Below are positions 1-9,461 of a stretch of DNA of 42,742 nt, piece after piece. The notes below the pieces were generated by a model that was not told the DNA's origin, ran no database searches, and saw nothing but the letters and a program-made list of their open reading frames with translations. The position numbers and the translations under genes were made by a program. Location of the stretch: assembly GCA_947625835.1 (NCBI GenBank), contig CANQPY010000010.1:1-42742 (forward strand), written 5' to 3'. Numbering within the stretch: the stretch's first letter is position 1; each line of letters starts with the position of its first letter. Source of the stretch: an uncultured Clostridia bacterium. Its GTDB lineage: Bacteria; Bacillota; Clostridia; TANB77; CAG-508.

Positions 1-36
1 TTATTTAAATTCAAAGTGGATTTAGAACCATATAAA

Positions 37-276
37 TTAATCTATATTATATTTACTCATTAATTTTTTTGCTTTATCAATTCCATTCTCTGTTAAATAC
101 GTAGATTTTGCCTTGTGTGTACTTCCTCCAATCAAATTTTCTTCTTCTAAGCAATTTAAAATATCAAAGTCATATCCTTTCCAAGCTCTCATACATTCTT
201 CTCCAAAAACATCTTTTTCTTTCCATGATGTTAAATATAATAGTAATAATGTTAATTCTTTTATTTTTTCCTCCAT
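37..276 (-). CDS. DUF6429-type small protein
   Basis: 79-aa acidic/basic protein with no signal peptide or membrane segment. The pattern (MEEKIKELTLLLLYLTSW near the N-terminus, an RAWKGYDFD block near residue 30, a short C-terminal YLTENGIDKAKKL helix) matches my memory of the DUF6429 family, small proteins often found beside transposon remnants. The domain looks like a small winged-helix type fold, but no function is known. It starts with ATG after a GGAGG ribosome site and lies directly downstream of the broken AlbA-type gene on the same strand. A mobile-element association is inferred from the debris around it. Confidence 0.65.
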   Translation of the reverse strand: MEEKIKELTLLLLYLTSWKEKDVFGEECMRAWKGYDFDILNCLEEENLIGGSTHKAKSTYLTENGIDKAKKLMSKYNID

Positions 277-1471
277 TATTTATTTCCTCCATTATTGCTT
301 TTTATAGTCCATATTCCTTTTCTTGTAGTTCCTTTTCTTTCTATAATATCTTTTTTCTTTAATTCTGCGATATTCCACCTTACAGCATCATACTTTATTT
401 CATTAATTAATTCACTAATCTGTTTAACAGATATTGTAGGATTTTCTTTTATTATCTCTAGTATTTTATTTTGTATTTCACTTAATTGATTATGATAATT
501 ATTTGGGTAATTATTTGGGTAATCATTTGGGTAATTACTTTTATTTTTTCTCATATATAAAGTTAGTATAGTTCTATTAGGATTTAATTCATCTTTCATT
601 TCTGGTTTTATCCAATTTCTATTTTTCCAAGCATTACAAATTTTGTATAATCCAGATCCTGCTCTTTCTCCATAACCCAAACTGGTGATGATGTTATTCT
701 GTTAGACCATCTTTCAGTAGTTATAAAATTATCAATTTCTCTGTAATCCAAAAAGAATCTTGGAATAATTTCAAGTATTTCTTCGTTTTTTCCAAACATT
801 AAAAGTCCTGCTAATGTCAACTTGTCTGTTTTTCTGTCGATTGCCCTTATCATATACAAGAAATCCTTATTTGACAAATTATTCCATTCGTGATTATCTC
901 CTTTATGAATTTTAAATCTTGTTCTATAACTATCTATTGTTTCCTTATCGAGATTATTAATATTAAATTCTTGTAAGATTGTTCCATCTTTTGATTCTTC
1001 TGAGCTTTCACTTATCATTACTCTAATTTCTTCTTTACTGCATTTATAATCTCCTTCATGATATCTTTTATATGTTCCTGTAATTGGATTATTATTGATA
1101 TATATTGGTTTATTTCTTCTATCTGCAACGGGTATACTTATTACAATAATCGTTTTATTATCAATATTTTTTATTTCTATATCATCATCCATTAGATTAT
1201 TAAAATTTATTTTTTCTTTATTATTAATAGTATTCCAAAAATCTTTTAAAATATTATTATAATTATCAATTCCTTCTATTGTACATATATTATTTTCTTT
1301 ATTTTCTTTAATTCCTAATACAATTATACCACCTCTTGAATTGGAAAAAGCAGAATAGGTTTCCCATATTGATTTAGGTAATTTGTTTTTTGATTCTTTA
1401 AATTCAATTTCTCTATTTTCTCCAATTTTTAATAATGTAATTATTTGTTTTTTATTCATCCTATTTATCAC
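276..1471 (-). pseudogene. AlbA_2/Schlafen-type ATP-binding regulator, internally deleted
   Basis: The 5' part (608-1471) encodes an AlbA_2 DNA-binding domain (REIEFKESK, then SNSRGGIIVLGI near residue 50) followed by the beginning of the HATPase-like middle domain. The 3' part (276-680) resumes in another frame at GYGERAGSGLYKIC, the conserved end of that middle domain, and continues into a winged helix (KQISELINEIKYDAVRWNIAEL). About 120-130 residues of the middle domain are missing and the two parts are joined out of frame near 685. This is a genuine deletion with loss of frame; no CGG codon is present at the join, so it differs from the recoded genes in this window. It was probably a transcriptional regulator of accessory functions and is now likely inactive. 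Confidence 0.75.
496..540. repeat. 12-bp tandem repeat inside the AlbA pseudogene
   Basis: Three consecutive 12-bp units (TAATTATTTGGG twice, then one unit with a T-to-C change) plus a partial fourth unit. On the minus strand they encode a repeated Asn-Tyr-Pro-Asn linker between the middle domain remnant and the winged helix. The unit is a multiple of three, so copy-number change would keep frame. Confidence 0.85.
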
Positions 1472-1490
1472 CTCTCATTTATCAATATTT

Positions 1491-2336
1491 TTAATTAAAA
1501 CATTTTTTACATTTATTATATCCTTCATCCTTAATTACTTGCTCTTTTGTTGTAATTTCTTTTATATATTTGGGATCAATGTTATTTGGTAATGTGCAAT
1601 CTTCAGTATGATATATTTTTGATTTATCATCAATAACTAGATTAATATTATTGTTCTCACTCTTCTTTTGCATATTATTCACATATGATTTCTTTATGTT
1701 TTGAAATAATTTATTTTTTGCTATTATACGCTTATCTTCAATAATTGTCCCATCAGCATAATTAAATTTAACCTTATCTTCAACATTATAACAAAATATA
1801 CATAAATTATATGCTGTATCTAATCCCTTTGCTTCTATTAGAACTCCCTTTGGAATTTGATTTTTATCCTTATATTGTGGTGTAACTCTATATAATATTC
1901 TTATATATTGTTGTTCATTTTTCCTTATATGTCTCTCTATCTCTCCTTCAATATCATTCATAGTTTTATTTAAATCAATTGTACCTATAAAGATGTTATT
2001 TTTGTTATTCTTTTTTGCTGATAATCTATAATCTATTGCGTGACATCTTTGAAATACACCACTATCTTCTATTTTTTTATTCCAACCATTTGGATTAGGA
2101 TATTTTAAATGCTTTTCTGTTCTTATTGATAATGTGTTTCTACTAATTATTGCTATTGCTCCACTAGCTCTTCCAAATTCATCTGGTTCAAAATATATTG
2201 GTACTCCCTCAATGATGTTATAATCTTCTTTTTCAAAAAAAGATACACCATTATTAACAACTGTTTTATATTCAATTAATTTATCTATATTTTTATTCAA
2301 TAGTCCTTTTATAGTAATATATTTATCTTTTTCCAT
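1491..2336 (-). CDS. EndA/NucA-like DNA/RNA non-specific endonuclease
   Basis: 281 aa. The central region has the beta-beta-alpha metal nuclease signature: FQRCHAIDYRLSAKK around residue 95 (catalytic His, equivalent to the DRGH/DRCH motif of EndA and NucA), then GTIDLNKTMNDIEGEIE with the metal-binding Asn, then YIRILYRVTPQYKD. The C-terminal 45 residues contain YHTEDC and KCKKC, a four-Cys/His patch like the small zinc-ribbon tail found on secreted nucleases and toxins. There is no signal peptide, so it may be cytoplasmic or delivered by a non-Sec route. Its start overlaps by 14 bp the gene upstream (2323-2814), suggesting translational coupling. A toxin role is possible but inferred; a DNA uptake or defence nuclease is the alternative. 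Confidence 0.75.
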   Translation of the reverse strand: MEKDKYITIKGLLNKNIDKLIEYKTVVNNGVSFFEKEDYNIIEGVPIYFEPDEFGRASGAIAIISRNTLSIRTEKHLKYPNPNGWNKKIEDSGVFQRCHAIDYRLSAKKNNKNNIFIGTIDLNKTMNDIEGEIERHIRKNEQQYIRILYRVTPQYKDKNQIPKGVLIEAKGLDTAYNLCIFCYNVEDKVKFNYADGTIIEDKRIIAKNKLFQNIKKSYVNNMQKKSENNNINLVIDDKSKIYHTEDCTLPNNIDPKYIKEITTKEQVIKDEGYNKCKKCFN

Positions 2337-2814
2337 TTTCTCTCCTATTATTGATACTTTCTAAATCTTCTAGTTTATATTCTACTAATTTCTTTATTTT
2401 TTCTTTTATATATTCCTTTTCTACTAAATATTCTCCATTACGAATTGGAAAATAAAAAGAGTCAATATGTAAATTAGAATCTTCTATTTCTTTTCTAGTA
2501 GTTTCTATTTTAGTAACCTGTCCATCGTATAGACTCATAAAATATTTATTTGTTTTTTTATCATAACTTACATATATAAATTCATTATCATATGAATATT
2601 CTATCATACTATTATTTATTATTTTTTCTAGTTGATTTTTGTATTTTGGTGCTAATTCCAATTCATTGTAAATTTCATTATAAAATTCACTATTAAAATA
2701 CATATTATTTTTACTACTATCTAGTGATTTTTGTAACTCATCTATAAATTGATCAACCTCTATATTTCTGTTTTCAGCTTTTTTTTGTATTTCATTATTT
2801 AAAAGTATATCCAT
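2323..2814 (-). CDS. unknown 163-aa protein coupled to the nuclease
   Basis: I do not recognise this protein. It is charged and mostly helical, with no membrane segment or signal peptide. Its N-terminus (NNEIQKKAENRNIEVDQFID) looks like a short helical dimer or chaperone-type segment, and the middle has alternating Tyr/Ser beta-like stretches. The gene ends inside the start of the nuclease gene, so the two are certainly one transcript. Candidate roles are chaperone, adaptor or immunity factor for the nuclease; none is shown by the sequence. ATG start, with a weak purine-rich site upstream. Confidence 0.6.
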   Translation of the reverse strand: MDILLNNEIQKKAENRNIEVDQFIDELQKSLDSSKNNMYFNSEFYNEIYNELELAPKYKNQLEKIINNSMIEYSYDNEFIYVSYDKKTNKYFMSLYDGQVTKIETTRKEIEDSNLHIDSFYFPIRNGEYLVEKEYIKEKIKKLVEYKLEDLESINNRRENGKR

Positions 2815-2949
2815 TTTTCTCCTTATAGTTTAAAAGTTATTGTCAGTATTTATTTTATTAACTGCACTAATACTATATCATATTTTTTTTAATAATTCCA
2901 TAATTTTACATAAATTATTTTAGAATATTTTTCTCTTTCATTAATATAC

Positions 2950-3292
2950 TTATTGATAAATTAATTCGTTAAGCACTATCTCTTCTGCTTGTTGCTTAAT
3001 TGTATTCATTGTACCAATCCAATATAGCATATCAGTATTTTTCATATCTTCTGTTAAATTACTTTTGCTTTTAAATCTTCAATAATTTGATTAACTCTTT
3101 TAGTTGCTGTTTCTTGTATTTCTTCTAAATGGTTTATTAATGTGTTTTCCATAAACATTATTGTATACAATCAAAGATTGCTTGTGGGTGCCCCAGAACC
3201 TTGTTACTTTCGTAATAATAGTCTCCATGTCTTATATATTCTATTCCTATTCTTTCATCAACAAATCCTTCTTTTAATTCTTTTTTCTCCAT
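2950..3292 (-). pseudogene. TnpV-like transposon-accessory gene, decayed
   Basis: In this stretch I translated two blocks by eye. The first (from ATG at 3292) reads ERIGIEYIRHGDYYYES and soon meets a stop. The second starts with an Met at about 3156 (LINHLEEIQETATKRVNQII), loses frame after DLKAK, and resumes as LTEDMKNTDMLYWIGTMN and AEEIVLNELI. This block order matches TnpV proteins carried by clostridial transposons. There is at least one stop and one single-base deletion-type frame change, neither at a CGG, so this is ordinary decay. It serves as an internal contrast to the CGG sites of host genes. Confidence 0.6.
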
Positions 3293-3335
3293 AATTTTTT
3301 AATCTCCTCTCAATTTTAATTTTTATTATAAAATC

Positions 3336-3377
3336 AAAAAAGATGAAATTGTTATTATTCTTTACAATTCATCTTTT
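3336..3377 (-). terminator. hairpin terminator after pilin-like remnant
   Basis: Near-perfect inverted repeat (AAAAGATGAAATTGT against ACAATTCATCTTTT) with an 11-nt loop. Read on the minus strand it ends in a run of six T, placing it as a rho-independent terminator downstream of the short gene at 3404-3553. Confidence 0.55.
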
Positions 3378-3403
3378 AAATATTTGAAAATTTATGATTT
3401 TTA

Positions 3404-3553
3404 CTAAATTGTTTCTAGGAGGAAACCATTGTAATTACTACATTTTAATTTTTCGTCATAAGAGAATATGGTTGTAATAACTAACGCAATTAGTGTTATT
3501 CCACTAGCTCCTTTCAATCGTTTTTGCTTCAATTTTTCTTTTTGTCCTTTCAT
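3404..3553 (-). pseudogene. truncated type IV pilin/pseudopilin-like gene
   Basis: Too short for most gene callers: 49 codons from ATG at 3553. The N-terminus is Lys-rich and leads into KGASGITLIALVITTIF, which resembles the class III prepilin cleavage site and hydrophobic helix (GITLIALVITIIVLLILA-type) common in clostridia. The hydrophobic helix is cut short after about 10 residues and the rest is unrelated. There is no intact pilin downstream, so this is most likely a remnant. A functional short peptide cannot be excluded. The region 3554-3781 upstream holds no further gene that I can see, only AT-rich sequence and weak short inverted repeats. Confidence 0.5.
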
Positions 3554-3781
3554 TTTCTTTTTCCTCACTTGTATAATAAATTTAGGTTTTTAAAAGGATT
3601 CCTATAAACCTTTTTAAAGAATTATGTCGTATTGGTGTTACTATTTATACTCAAATTTTAGCACAGAAAAATTTCCTTGTAAACAATTTTTAGTTAAATA
3701 AACAATTTATGATAAAGTCGTAATCAATTTGTAATACAAATGTAATATTTACAACTTAAAAAACAAACTTTTTTTGCAGCA

Positions 3782-3817
3782 TATATAAAAGGACTTAGCC
3801 TATAAAAGCTAAATCCT
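3782..3817 (-). terminator. terminator of miaB-mutS
   Basis: Stem AGGATTTAGC / GCTAAGTCCT with an 8-nt loop on the minus strand, followed directly by TTTTATAT. It lies about 55 bp after the mutS stop and fits a rho-independent terminator. Confidence 0.75.
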
Positions 3818-3873
3818 AACATACAAAATCCAAAATTTTAAAACTTAAATTTAAATATTCTAAATGTAAGATC

Positions 3874-6490
3874 CTATTTCATTTTCTCTTTAATTTTAAC
3901 TAAAACATTTAGTGCATCAATCGGAGTCAACTCATTCAAATTAATCTTATCAATCTCATGAGCAATCTCTGCCAGTTTATAATTATACAAATCAAACTGA
4001 CCTTCAACTTGTTTTTTATCTTGTTTTTCTTGTTTCTTTCCAGTTAAAATATTCTTTCTTTCCAAAGAGCGAAGAATTTCATCTGCCTTGCTAGTTACTG
4101 CTTTTGGGACACCTGCAAGCCTTGCAACATGTATACCATAACTTTCATCTGTTCCGCCTCTAACAATTTTTCTTAAAAATATAACATCTTCTCCCTTTTC
4201 TTTTACTGCAATAGAATAGTTTTTAATTCCCTCTAATCTATTTTCAAGCTCAGTTAACTCATGATAATGAGTTGCAAATAAGGTTTTAGCACCACATTTT
4301 TCTTTATCGCTAATAAATTCTGCAACTGCCCAAGCAATTGATAATCCATCATATGTAGAAGTTCCTCTACCTATTTCATCCAAAATTACTAAACTATTGC
4401 TAGTTGCTTCTTTTAAAATATCTGCAACTTCCATCATTTCTACCATAAATGTACTTTGACCCATACTTAAATCATCTGATGCGCCAACTCTTGTAAAGAT
4501 TTTGTCAACTACACCTATTTTTGCACTTTCAGCTGGAACAAAACTTCCGAACTTGTGCCATTAAAGTAATTAAAGCAACTTGCCTCATATATGTAGATTT
4601 ACCAGCCATATTAGGTCCTGTAATTATTGCCATACGGTTATCTTGCTTATCTAAATAAGTATCATTTTCAACAAAAGAACCTGGTCCTAATATTTTTTCA
4701 ATAACTGGATGTCTTCCGTTTTTGATGTCTAACACACCAGAAGAGTTGACCTCTGGCATACAATAATTTAAGTCTTCTGCTACTTCTGCAAATGAAGTTA
4801 AAACATCTAATGTAGATATAACTTCACTTGTTTTTTGCAATCTTCTTATATTTTTTGAAATTTCTTCTCTAATTTTTACAAATGCATTATATTCTAAATC
4901 TACAACTTTTTCTTCTGCACCTAAAATTTGATTTTCTAAATTTTTCAATTCTTCTGTAACATATCTTTCAGCATTTGTTAAAGTTTGTTTTCTAATATAG
5001 CGGTCAGGTACTTGATTTAAATAAGATTTTGTAACTTCTATAAAATATCCAAATACTTTATTAAAACCAATTTTCAAGTTTTTAATTCCTGTTTTTTCTC
5101 TTTCTTCTAATTCTAATTGAATTAGCCAATTTTTTCCTTCTGTCTGGGCAGTTTTTAATTTATCAATTTCGTCATCATATCCTAATTTTATAATTCCACC
5201 GTCTTTAATTGTCATTGGTGGGTCATCAATAATTGCAGAGTCTATTAAAGCATATATATCTTGCAATTCATCTAAATTTTCAAATAAATCGTTTAATAAA
5301 TCTGACTTGCAATTTTGCAAGCATCTCTTCAATTCTGGTAATTTTAATAATGAATTTTTTAAAGTTACCATATCTCTTGCATTTGCATTTCCATATGCCA
5401 TTTTTCCTGCTAAACGCTCAATATCATATACTTTTTTTAAGTTGTCTATAATATCTCCTCTTAGCATAATATTATCTTTTAGTTCTTTTACAGCATTTAA
5501 TCTTTTATTAATTTCCAAAACATCTACTAATGGGTCATTTAGCCATCTACGTAAAGCCCTTCCTCCCATTGAAGTTGAAGTTTTATCTAACACCCAAAGA
5601 AGTGTTCCTTTTTTTGATTTATCTCTTAATTTTTCTGTTATTTCTAGATTTCTTCTTGCATTTATATCTAATGACATATACCTTGATAATTGATATATTA
5701 CAATTTTATTAATATGTTCTAAACTTGTTTTTTGCGTTTGTTCAATATACTCTATTAAAGCATGAATAGATGATATAGCAAAAATTTTTTCTTCTACATT
5801 TTCAATCTTTTTTCCATTATTATCTTGAATTATATACCTTGATTGTAAATTTTCTACTTGTTTTGTAAAAAATTTATCGTTAAATTTTGTAATATATGTA
5901 TTTTCAAATCTTTCTTTTATTTTGTTTATTTCTTCTGTAGAATCTGCCATCATAGAATTTATAACAAGTTCAGATGGAGTATATCTTGCAATTTCGTCTA
6001 ATAACAATGGAAAATTATTGTTATCTTTTATTTCTGTTGAATAAAATTCTCCTGTTGAAAGGTCACATACACTAATTCCAAAATAAATGCCAGATTTAAA
6101 AATACTCATAATATAATTATTTTTTCTTTCTTCAAGCATATTACTTTCTACTACTGTTCCTGGTGTAATTACCTTAATTACTCCCCTTTTTACTATTCCT
6201 TTTGTTTCTTTTGGATCCTCTAATTGTTCACAAATAGCTACTTTATAGCCTTTAGCTACTAATTTTGCAATATACATTTCAGCAGCATGATGAGGAACTC
6301 CTGCCATTGGAGCTCGTTCTTCTTGCCCACAGTCTTTCCCTGTTAGAGTTATTTCTAATTCTCTTGATGCTAAAATTGCATCATCAAAAAACATTTCGTA
6401 AAAGTCTCCTAGTCTATAAAATAAAATACAGTCTTTATATTGTTCCTTTGTTTCAAGGTATTTTTGCATCATAGGTGAATATTCTGCCAT
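3874..6490 (-). CDS. mutS: DNA mismatch repair ATPase MutS (one CGG +1 site)
   Basis: 871 aa after skipping one base; the usual bacterial MutS length. N-terminal mismatch-recognition domain begins [16 protein letters not shown] and carries the [11 protein letters not shown] motif with the mismatch-stacking Phe. The C-terminal ABC ATPase has Walker [10 protein letters not shown], Walker [17 protein letters not shown] and a helix-turn-helix tail. It recognises mismatches and small loops and starts methyl-independent repair with MutL. Frame changes once, at codon 648: CAA GTT CGG reads as ...AQVR in the annotated frame and stops after a few codons; skipping the C gives [11 protein letters not shown], the canonical MutS sequence after Walker A. 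Without the skip the protein lacks Walker B and is dead. ATG start after GAAAGGAG; miaB lies 33 bp upstream in the same operon. No mutL is adjacent. Confidence 0.95.
4546..4549 (-). other. CGG(A) +1 recoding site in mutS
   Basis: In-frame CGG at 4547-4549 after GTT; the +1 frame reads GGA (Gly 648). Gly here is invariant in MutS (AQ[IV]GSFVPA). Confidence 0.9.
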
Positions 6491-6523
6491 ATTTTATTGA
6501 TTCTCCTTTCATTATTATTCAAA

Positions 6524-7907
6524 TTATATTTCTCCTCTCAAATACCACATATGTTCTGAAATAATTTTAAGTTCTACCATTTTACCAATTAAACTTTTAT
6601 CTCCTTCAAAAACAACCACTTTGTTACTATCTGTTCTTCCTGTTAGTACATCTTTATTGTTTTTGCTTTCTCCTTCAACTAATACTTTTTGCATTGTGCC
6701 TATGTATTTTTTGTTTGATTCTTCCATTTGATTTTCTACTAATTCTTTTAATTTATCAAATCTTTTGTGCTTTTCTTCTTCAGGTATTTGATTTTTCATT
6801 TTATCTCCTGGTGTTCCTACTCTTCTTGAATAAATAAACATATAAACTTGCTCAAATTTTACTTTTTTTACAACATCTAATGTATCTTCAAATTCTTCAT
6901 CAGTTTCTCCTGGGAAACCTACTATAATGTCAGTTGATAGAGTAAGATTTGGAATTTTATTTTTCATTTTTTCTACTAAGCTTAAATATTGTTCCTTGGT
7001 ATATTTTCTATTCATATCTTTTAAAACTCTTGTATTTCCTGCTTGTAATGGCAAATGAACTAATTTACAAACCTTATTGCTACTTGCAATTGCTTCTATT
7101 ACATCATCTGTAAAATCTTTTGGATGTGGTGAAATAAATCTAATTCGTTCAATTCCGTCAATTTTATTAATTTCTTTTAATAGTGTAGCAAATGAATTTA
7201 TTCCTCTATATTGCTCAAAAGGAATATTTTTTTCTTTTTCTACTTTTAAATAAGAATTTACATTTTGCCCAAGTAAAGTAATCTCTTTATATCCATTTTT
7301 TGCTAAATCTTCTATTTCGCAAATAATGTTTTTTGGTTGTCTACTTCTTTCTCTTCCTCTTACATATGGGACAATGCAATAACTGCAAAAATTGTTGCAG
7401 CCATTCATAATAGTAACAGATGCTTTTATTTTACTATCTCTTTTGATTGGCAAACCTTCATAAATTTCGCCATCTATGTCAATAATATCTTCTAACTTTT
7501 TCTTTGTTTCTAATGCCTTATATAAATCTTCTGGAAATTTGTGTAGTGTATGAGTTCCAAATACAATATCAACAAATGGATAACTTGATTTTATTTTATC
7601 TGTAATGTGCTTTTCTTGCATCATACAACCACCAATAGCAATTAAAATACCTTTTTCTTGCTTTAAATTTTTTAGTTCTCCGAAGCTTTCCAAAAAGTTT
7701 TTCCTCTGCATTTTCTCGTACACAACATGTATTAAATAAAACAATATCTGCATTTTTTACATCTTCTGTTTTTTCATAATTCATTGTTTCTAACATTCCA
7801 CATAATTTTTCAGAATCGTTTTCGTTTAACTGACATCCCATTGTTAAAATGTAATATTTTAATTTTTTATTTGCATTTAGTTTTCGTACTTTATCTATAT
7901 ATTCCAT
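6524..7907 (-). CDS. miaB: tRNA-2-methylthio-N6-dimethylallyladenosine synthase MiaB (one CGG +1 site)
   Basis: 460 aa after skipping one base. N-terminal MTTase domain has three cluster-binding cysteines (MGCQLNENDSE, NTCCVRENAEEK, GGCMMQ). The radical-SAM domain has the CxxxCxxC motif in NGCNNFCSYCIVPYVRGRE, and a TRAM domain forms the end. It adds the methylthio group to i6A37 of tRNAs reading UNN codons, which itself helps reading-frame maintenance. Frame changes at codon 76 inside the MTTase domain: KLFGKL then CGG; skipping C gives KLGELKNLKQEKG and continues to GGCMMQ. ATG start with AAAGGAG upstream. It is the first gene of the miaB-mutS operon. Confidence 0.95.
7679..7682 (-). other. 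CGG(A) +1 recoding site in miaB
   Basis: In-frame CGG at 7680-7682 after CTT; the +1 frame reads GGA (Gly 76), inside the MTTase domain between the second and third cluster cysteines. Confidence 0.9.
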
Positions 7908-8007
7908 TTATACTCTTGTTTCTCCTTTTATTGTTTTTACTTTGTTTTTTATTTTATTACAAAATATGCCATTTTTCAAGTATTTTTGTGAAGTTTTATT
8001 TTAACGC

Positions 8008-8036
8008 TTGACTTATGTTAATTAAAGTAGTATAAT
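8008..8036 (+). promoter_or_regulatory. sigma-A type promoter of a small RNA
   Basis: TTGACT (8008-8013), 17-nt spacer, TATAAT (8031-8036). Transcription would begin near 8043, exactly where the structured RNA starts. Confidence 0.75.
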
Positions 8037-8042
8037 TAAATT

Positions 8043-8150
8043 ACGTTGAGGAGGTTCTCAACAAAATTGTAAATGGAGATTACAAGCTAACCGCTTTTCT
8101 CCTATAAATGGGAAGAGGACAATTTTATAGTTCCTCTTCCCTTCCCTTTT
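8043..8150 (+). ncRNA. putative three-hairpin small RNA
   Basis: About 108 nt between a strong promoter and a terminator, with no ORF. Hairpin 1: GTTGAG/CTCAAC with loop GAGGTT (8045-8062). Hairpin 2: TTGTAA/TTACAA with loop ATGGAGA (8067-8085). Then an unpaired CU-rich stretch CCGCTTTTCTCCTAT, then a 10-bp terminator stem GGGAAGAGGA/TCCTCTTCCC (8110-8141) with a pyrimidine tail. Loops rich in GGA plus a free anti-Shine-Dalgarno-like UCUCCU segment resemble trans-acting sRNAs of Firmicutes or CsrA-binding RNAs. I cannot assign a known family. It could also act as a leader of the gene at 8191, but the terminator lies between them. Confidence 0.6.
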
Positions 8151-8190
8151 ATAATATGCTATAATAGAAAGTAGATTGGGGGCAAAAAAT

Positions 8191-8875
8191 ATGGGAGAAT
8201 TTGATTCTTTATTAAAAACAAAAAATACTAAAAGAACACATGATTATAGCTATATTACTAAATATAAGCAAGGGCATTTTGGAACTTCTACAAATTATGA
8301 ATATTTTGAAAGCTTATATGTTCAAGATTTATGGAATTTAAATGAAAAAAAGAAATATAATAAAGATTTAATTACATTATGGGCAAAGTTAGATATGAGA
8401 AGTTATATTGACTATGAATTAGGAAATACATATAATCCATATTTTGCAGAAAATTCCAAAAAAATTCGGTGTTAATGAATTAGAAGATTACAATTATATG
8501 CCAGAAAATGCAAGAAAAGCAAATCTTTTAGATATAAAATATGTTAAACATTTAAAATTAGAAAAAATGAAGTTTAAAGATTTATATTTTGCAAGCTATG
8601 AAATTTTTGATAAAACCAATACTTTTAGACCTTATGTTTTGCTTTTTACAAAAGACGTTAATGGAAAACTTGTTGAAATTGGATATGGATATGATACTAA
8701 TAATAATGGAAATGTTGAATTATTTATAAAATCTTTTAATTACCCTGTTTTTCTTACAGAAAAAGGATTAATTCTTTTACCTCTTACAAATGAAAAAGAA
8801 AAAATAGATGTTTATGATTATATAACAGATAAAGATATTGAAAAATTAGAAAAACAAATATCAAAAAAGGACTAA
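8191..8875 (+). CDS. unknown 227-aa soluble protein (one CGG +1 site)
   Basis: Not recognised. Two overlapping frames are joined by one CGG skip at codon 93 (FAENSKK then I-G-V-N-E-L-E-D-Y). The combined protein has no signal peptide or membrane helix; it is rich in Tyr, Lys and Asp, with a C-terminal part (RPYVLLFTKDVNGKLVEIG, then GLILLPL) that looks like a beta-rich domain. The same frame-repair rule as in known genes makes it likely to be a real, expressed gene. ATG at 8191 is chosen over an upstream TTG because GGGGG lies 8 nt before it. A TATAAT near 8160 may be its own -10 box. Confidence 0.65.
8467..8470 (+). other. CGG(T) +1 recoding site in the 227-aa gene
   Basis: In-frame CGG at 8467-8469 after ATT; the annotated frame stops one codon later. 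The +1 frame reads GGT (Gly) and stays open for 136 codons. Confidence 0.8.
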
Positions 8876-8904
8876 CTTTTTTTAAGTTAATCCTTGTTTT
8901 TTTA
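8867..8904. terminator. bidirectional terminator
   Basis: Stem AAGGACTAACTT / AAGTTAATCCTT with a T5 loop and T7 tail on the plus strand; serves the gene ending at 8875 and, in reverse, rpmE ending at 8902. Confidence 0.75.
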
Positions 8905-9102
8905 TTCAAGTCCATATTTTTTCTTGAATTTATCTGCTCTACCACCAACTGTATCTTGCCTTAAATTACCAGTCCAATATGGATGACATTTTGAGCATAT
9001 ATCTACTTTTAAATCTTTTTTTGTTGAACCAACTTCTATAACATTTCCACATGCACATGTGATTGTTGTTTGGTTATATTCTGGATGTATTCCTTCTTTC
9101 AT
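8902..9102 (-). CDS. rpmE: 50S ribosomal protein L31
   Basis: 66 aa, the normal L31 length. Begins [11 protein letters not shown] and has the zinc-binding pattern of C+ type L31: CAC near residue 16 and [10 protein letters not shown] near residue 36. It is a surface protein of the large subunit that bridges to the 30S head. ATG start with an AGGTGAAC site. It contains no CGG codon. No rho gene is visible upstream, where rpmE often lies. Confidence 0.97.
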   Translation of the reverse strand: MKEGIHPEYNQTTITCACGNVIEVGSTKKDLKVDICSKCHPYWTGNLRQDTVGGRADKFKKKYGLE

Positions 9103-9181
9103 AATTAAAAGTTCACCTCTTTCTTGTTTTTAATAATTGACTATTTTCTATCATAACATATTTTTTTTGTTTTTTCAAGCT

Positions 9182-9355
9182 TTATTTTTGATTTTCTTGA
9201 CTTTCTTCTTTTTCATCTTCTTCATACATATATTCTGCTGAATAAATTAATTCTTTATTTAATGATAATTTATTAACTAATTTACTCATTATGTTAAAAA
9301 CACAAGCAAAAATTAAAATTATCATACCAATTTTTTTCCAATATTTTTTTAACAT
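9182..9355 (-). CDS. small single-pass membrane protein
   Basis: 57 aa from ATG at 9355, chosen over an upstream in-frame ATG because AAAGGAAG precedes it at good distance. A Lys/Trp-rich start (MLKKYWKKIG) is followed by one hydrophobic helix (MIILIFACVFNIMSKLV) and a Glu-rich tail. The orientation is predicted N-in by the positive-inside rule. The family is not recognised. It faces the VanW-like gene divergently. Confidence 0.5.
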   Translation of the reverse strand: MLKKYWKKIGMIILIFACVFNIMSKLVNKLSLNKELIYSAEYMYEEDEKEESQENQK

Positions 9356-9461
9356 TTTATTTCTTCCTTTCAAATATACACATATTAATTATACTTTTAT
9401 TTTTCGTTTTTGTCAATAATTTGCAGTTAGTTTGGTTATACTATTTTTTAGGTGATTATCT

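Noticed and set aside
8043..8150. Assignment of the small RNA to the TwoAYGGAY family
   Set aside because: Two hairpins are present but the loops (GAGGTT and ATGGAGA) do not both match AYGGAY, so I left it unassigned.
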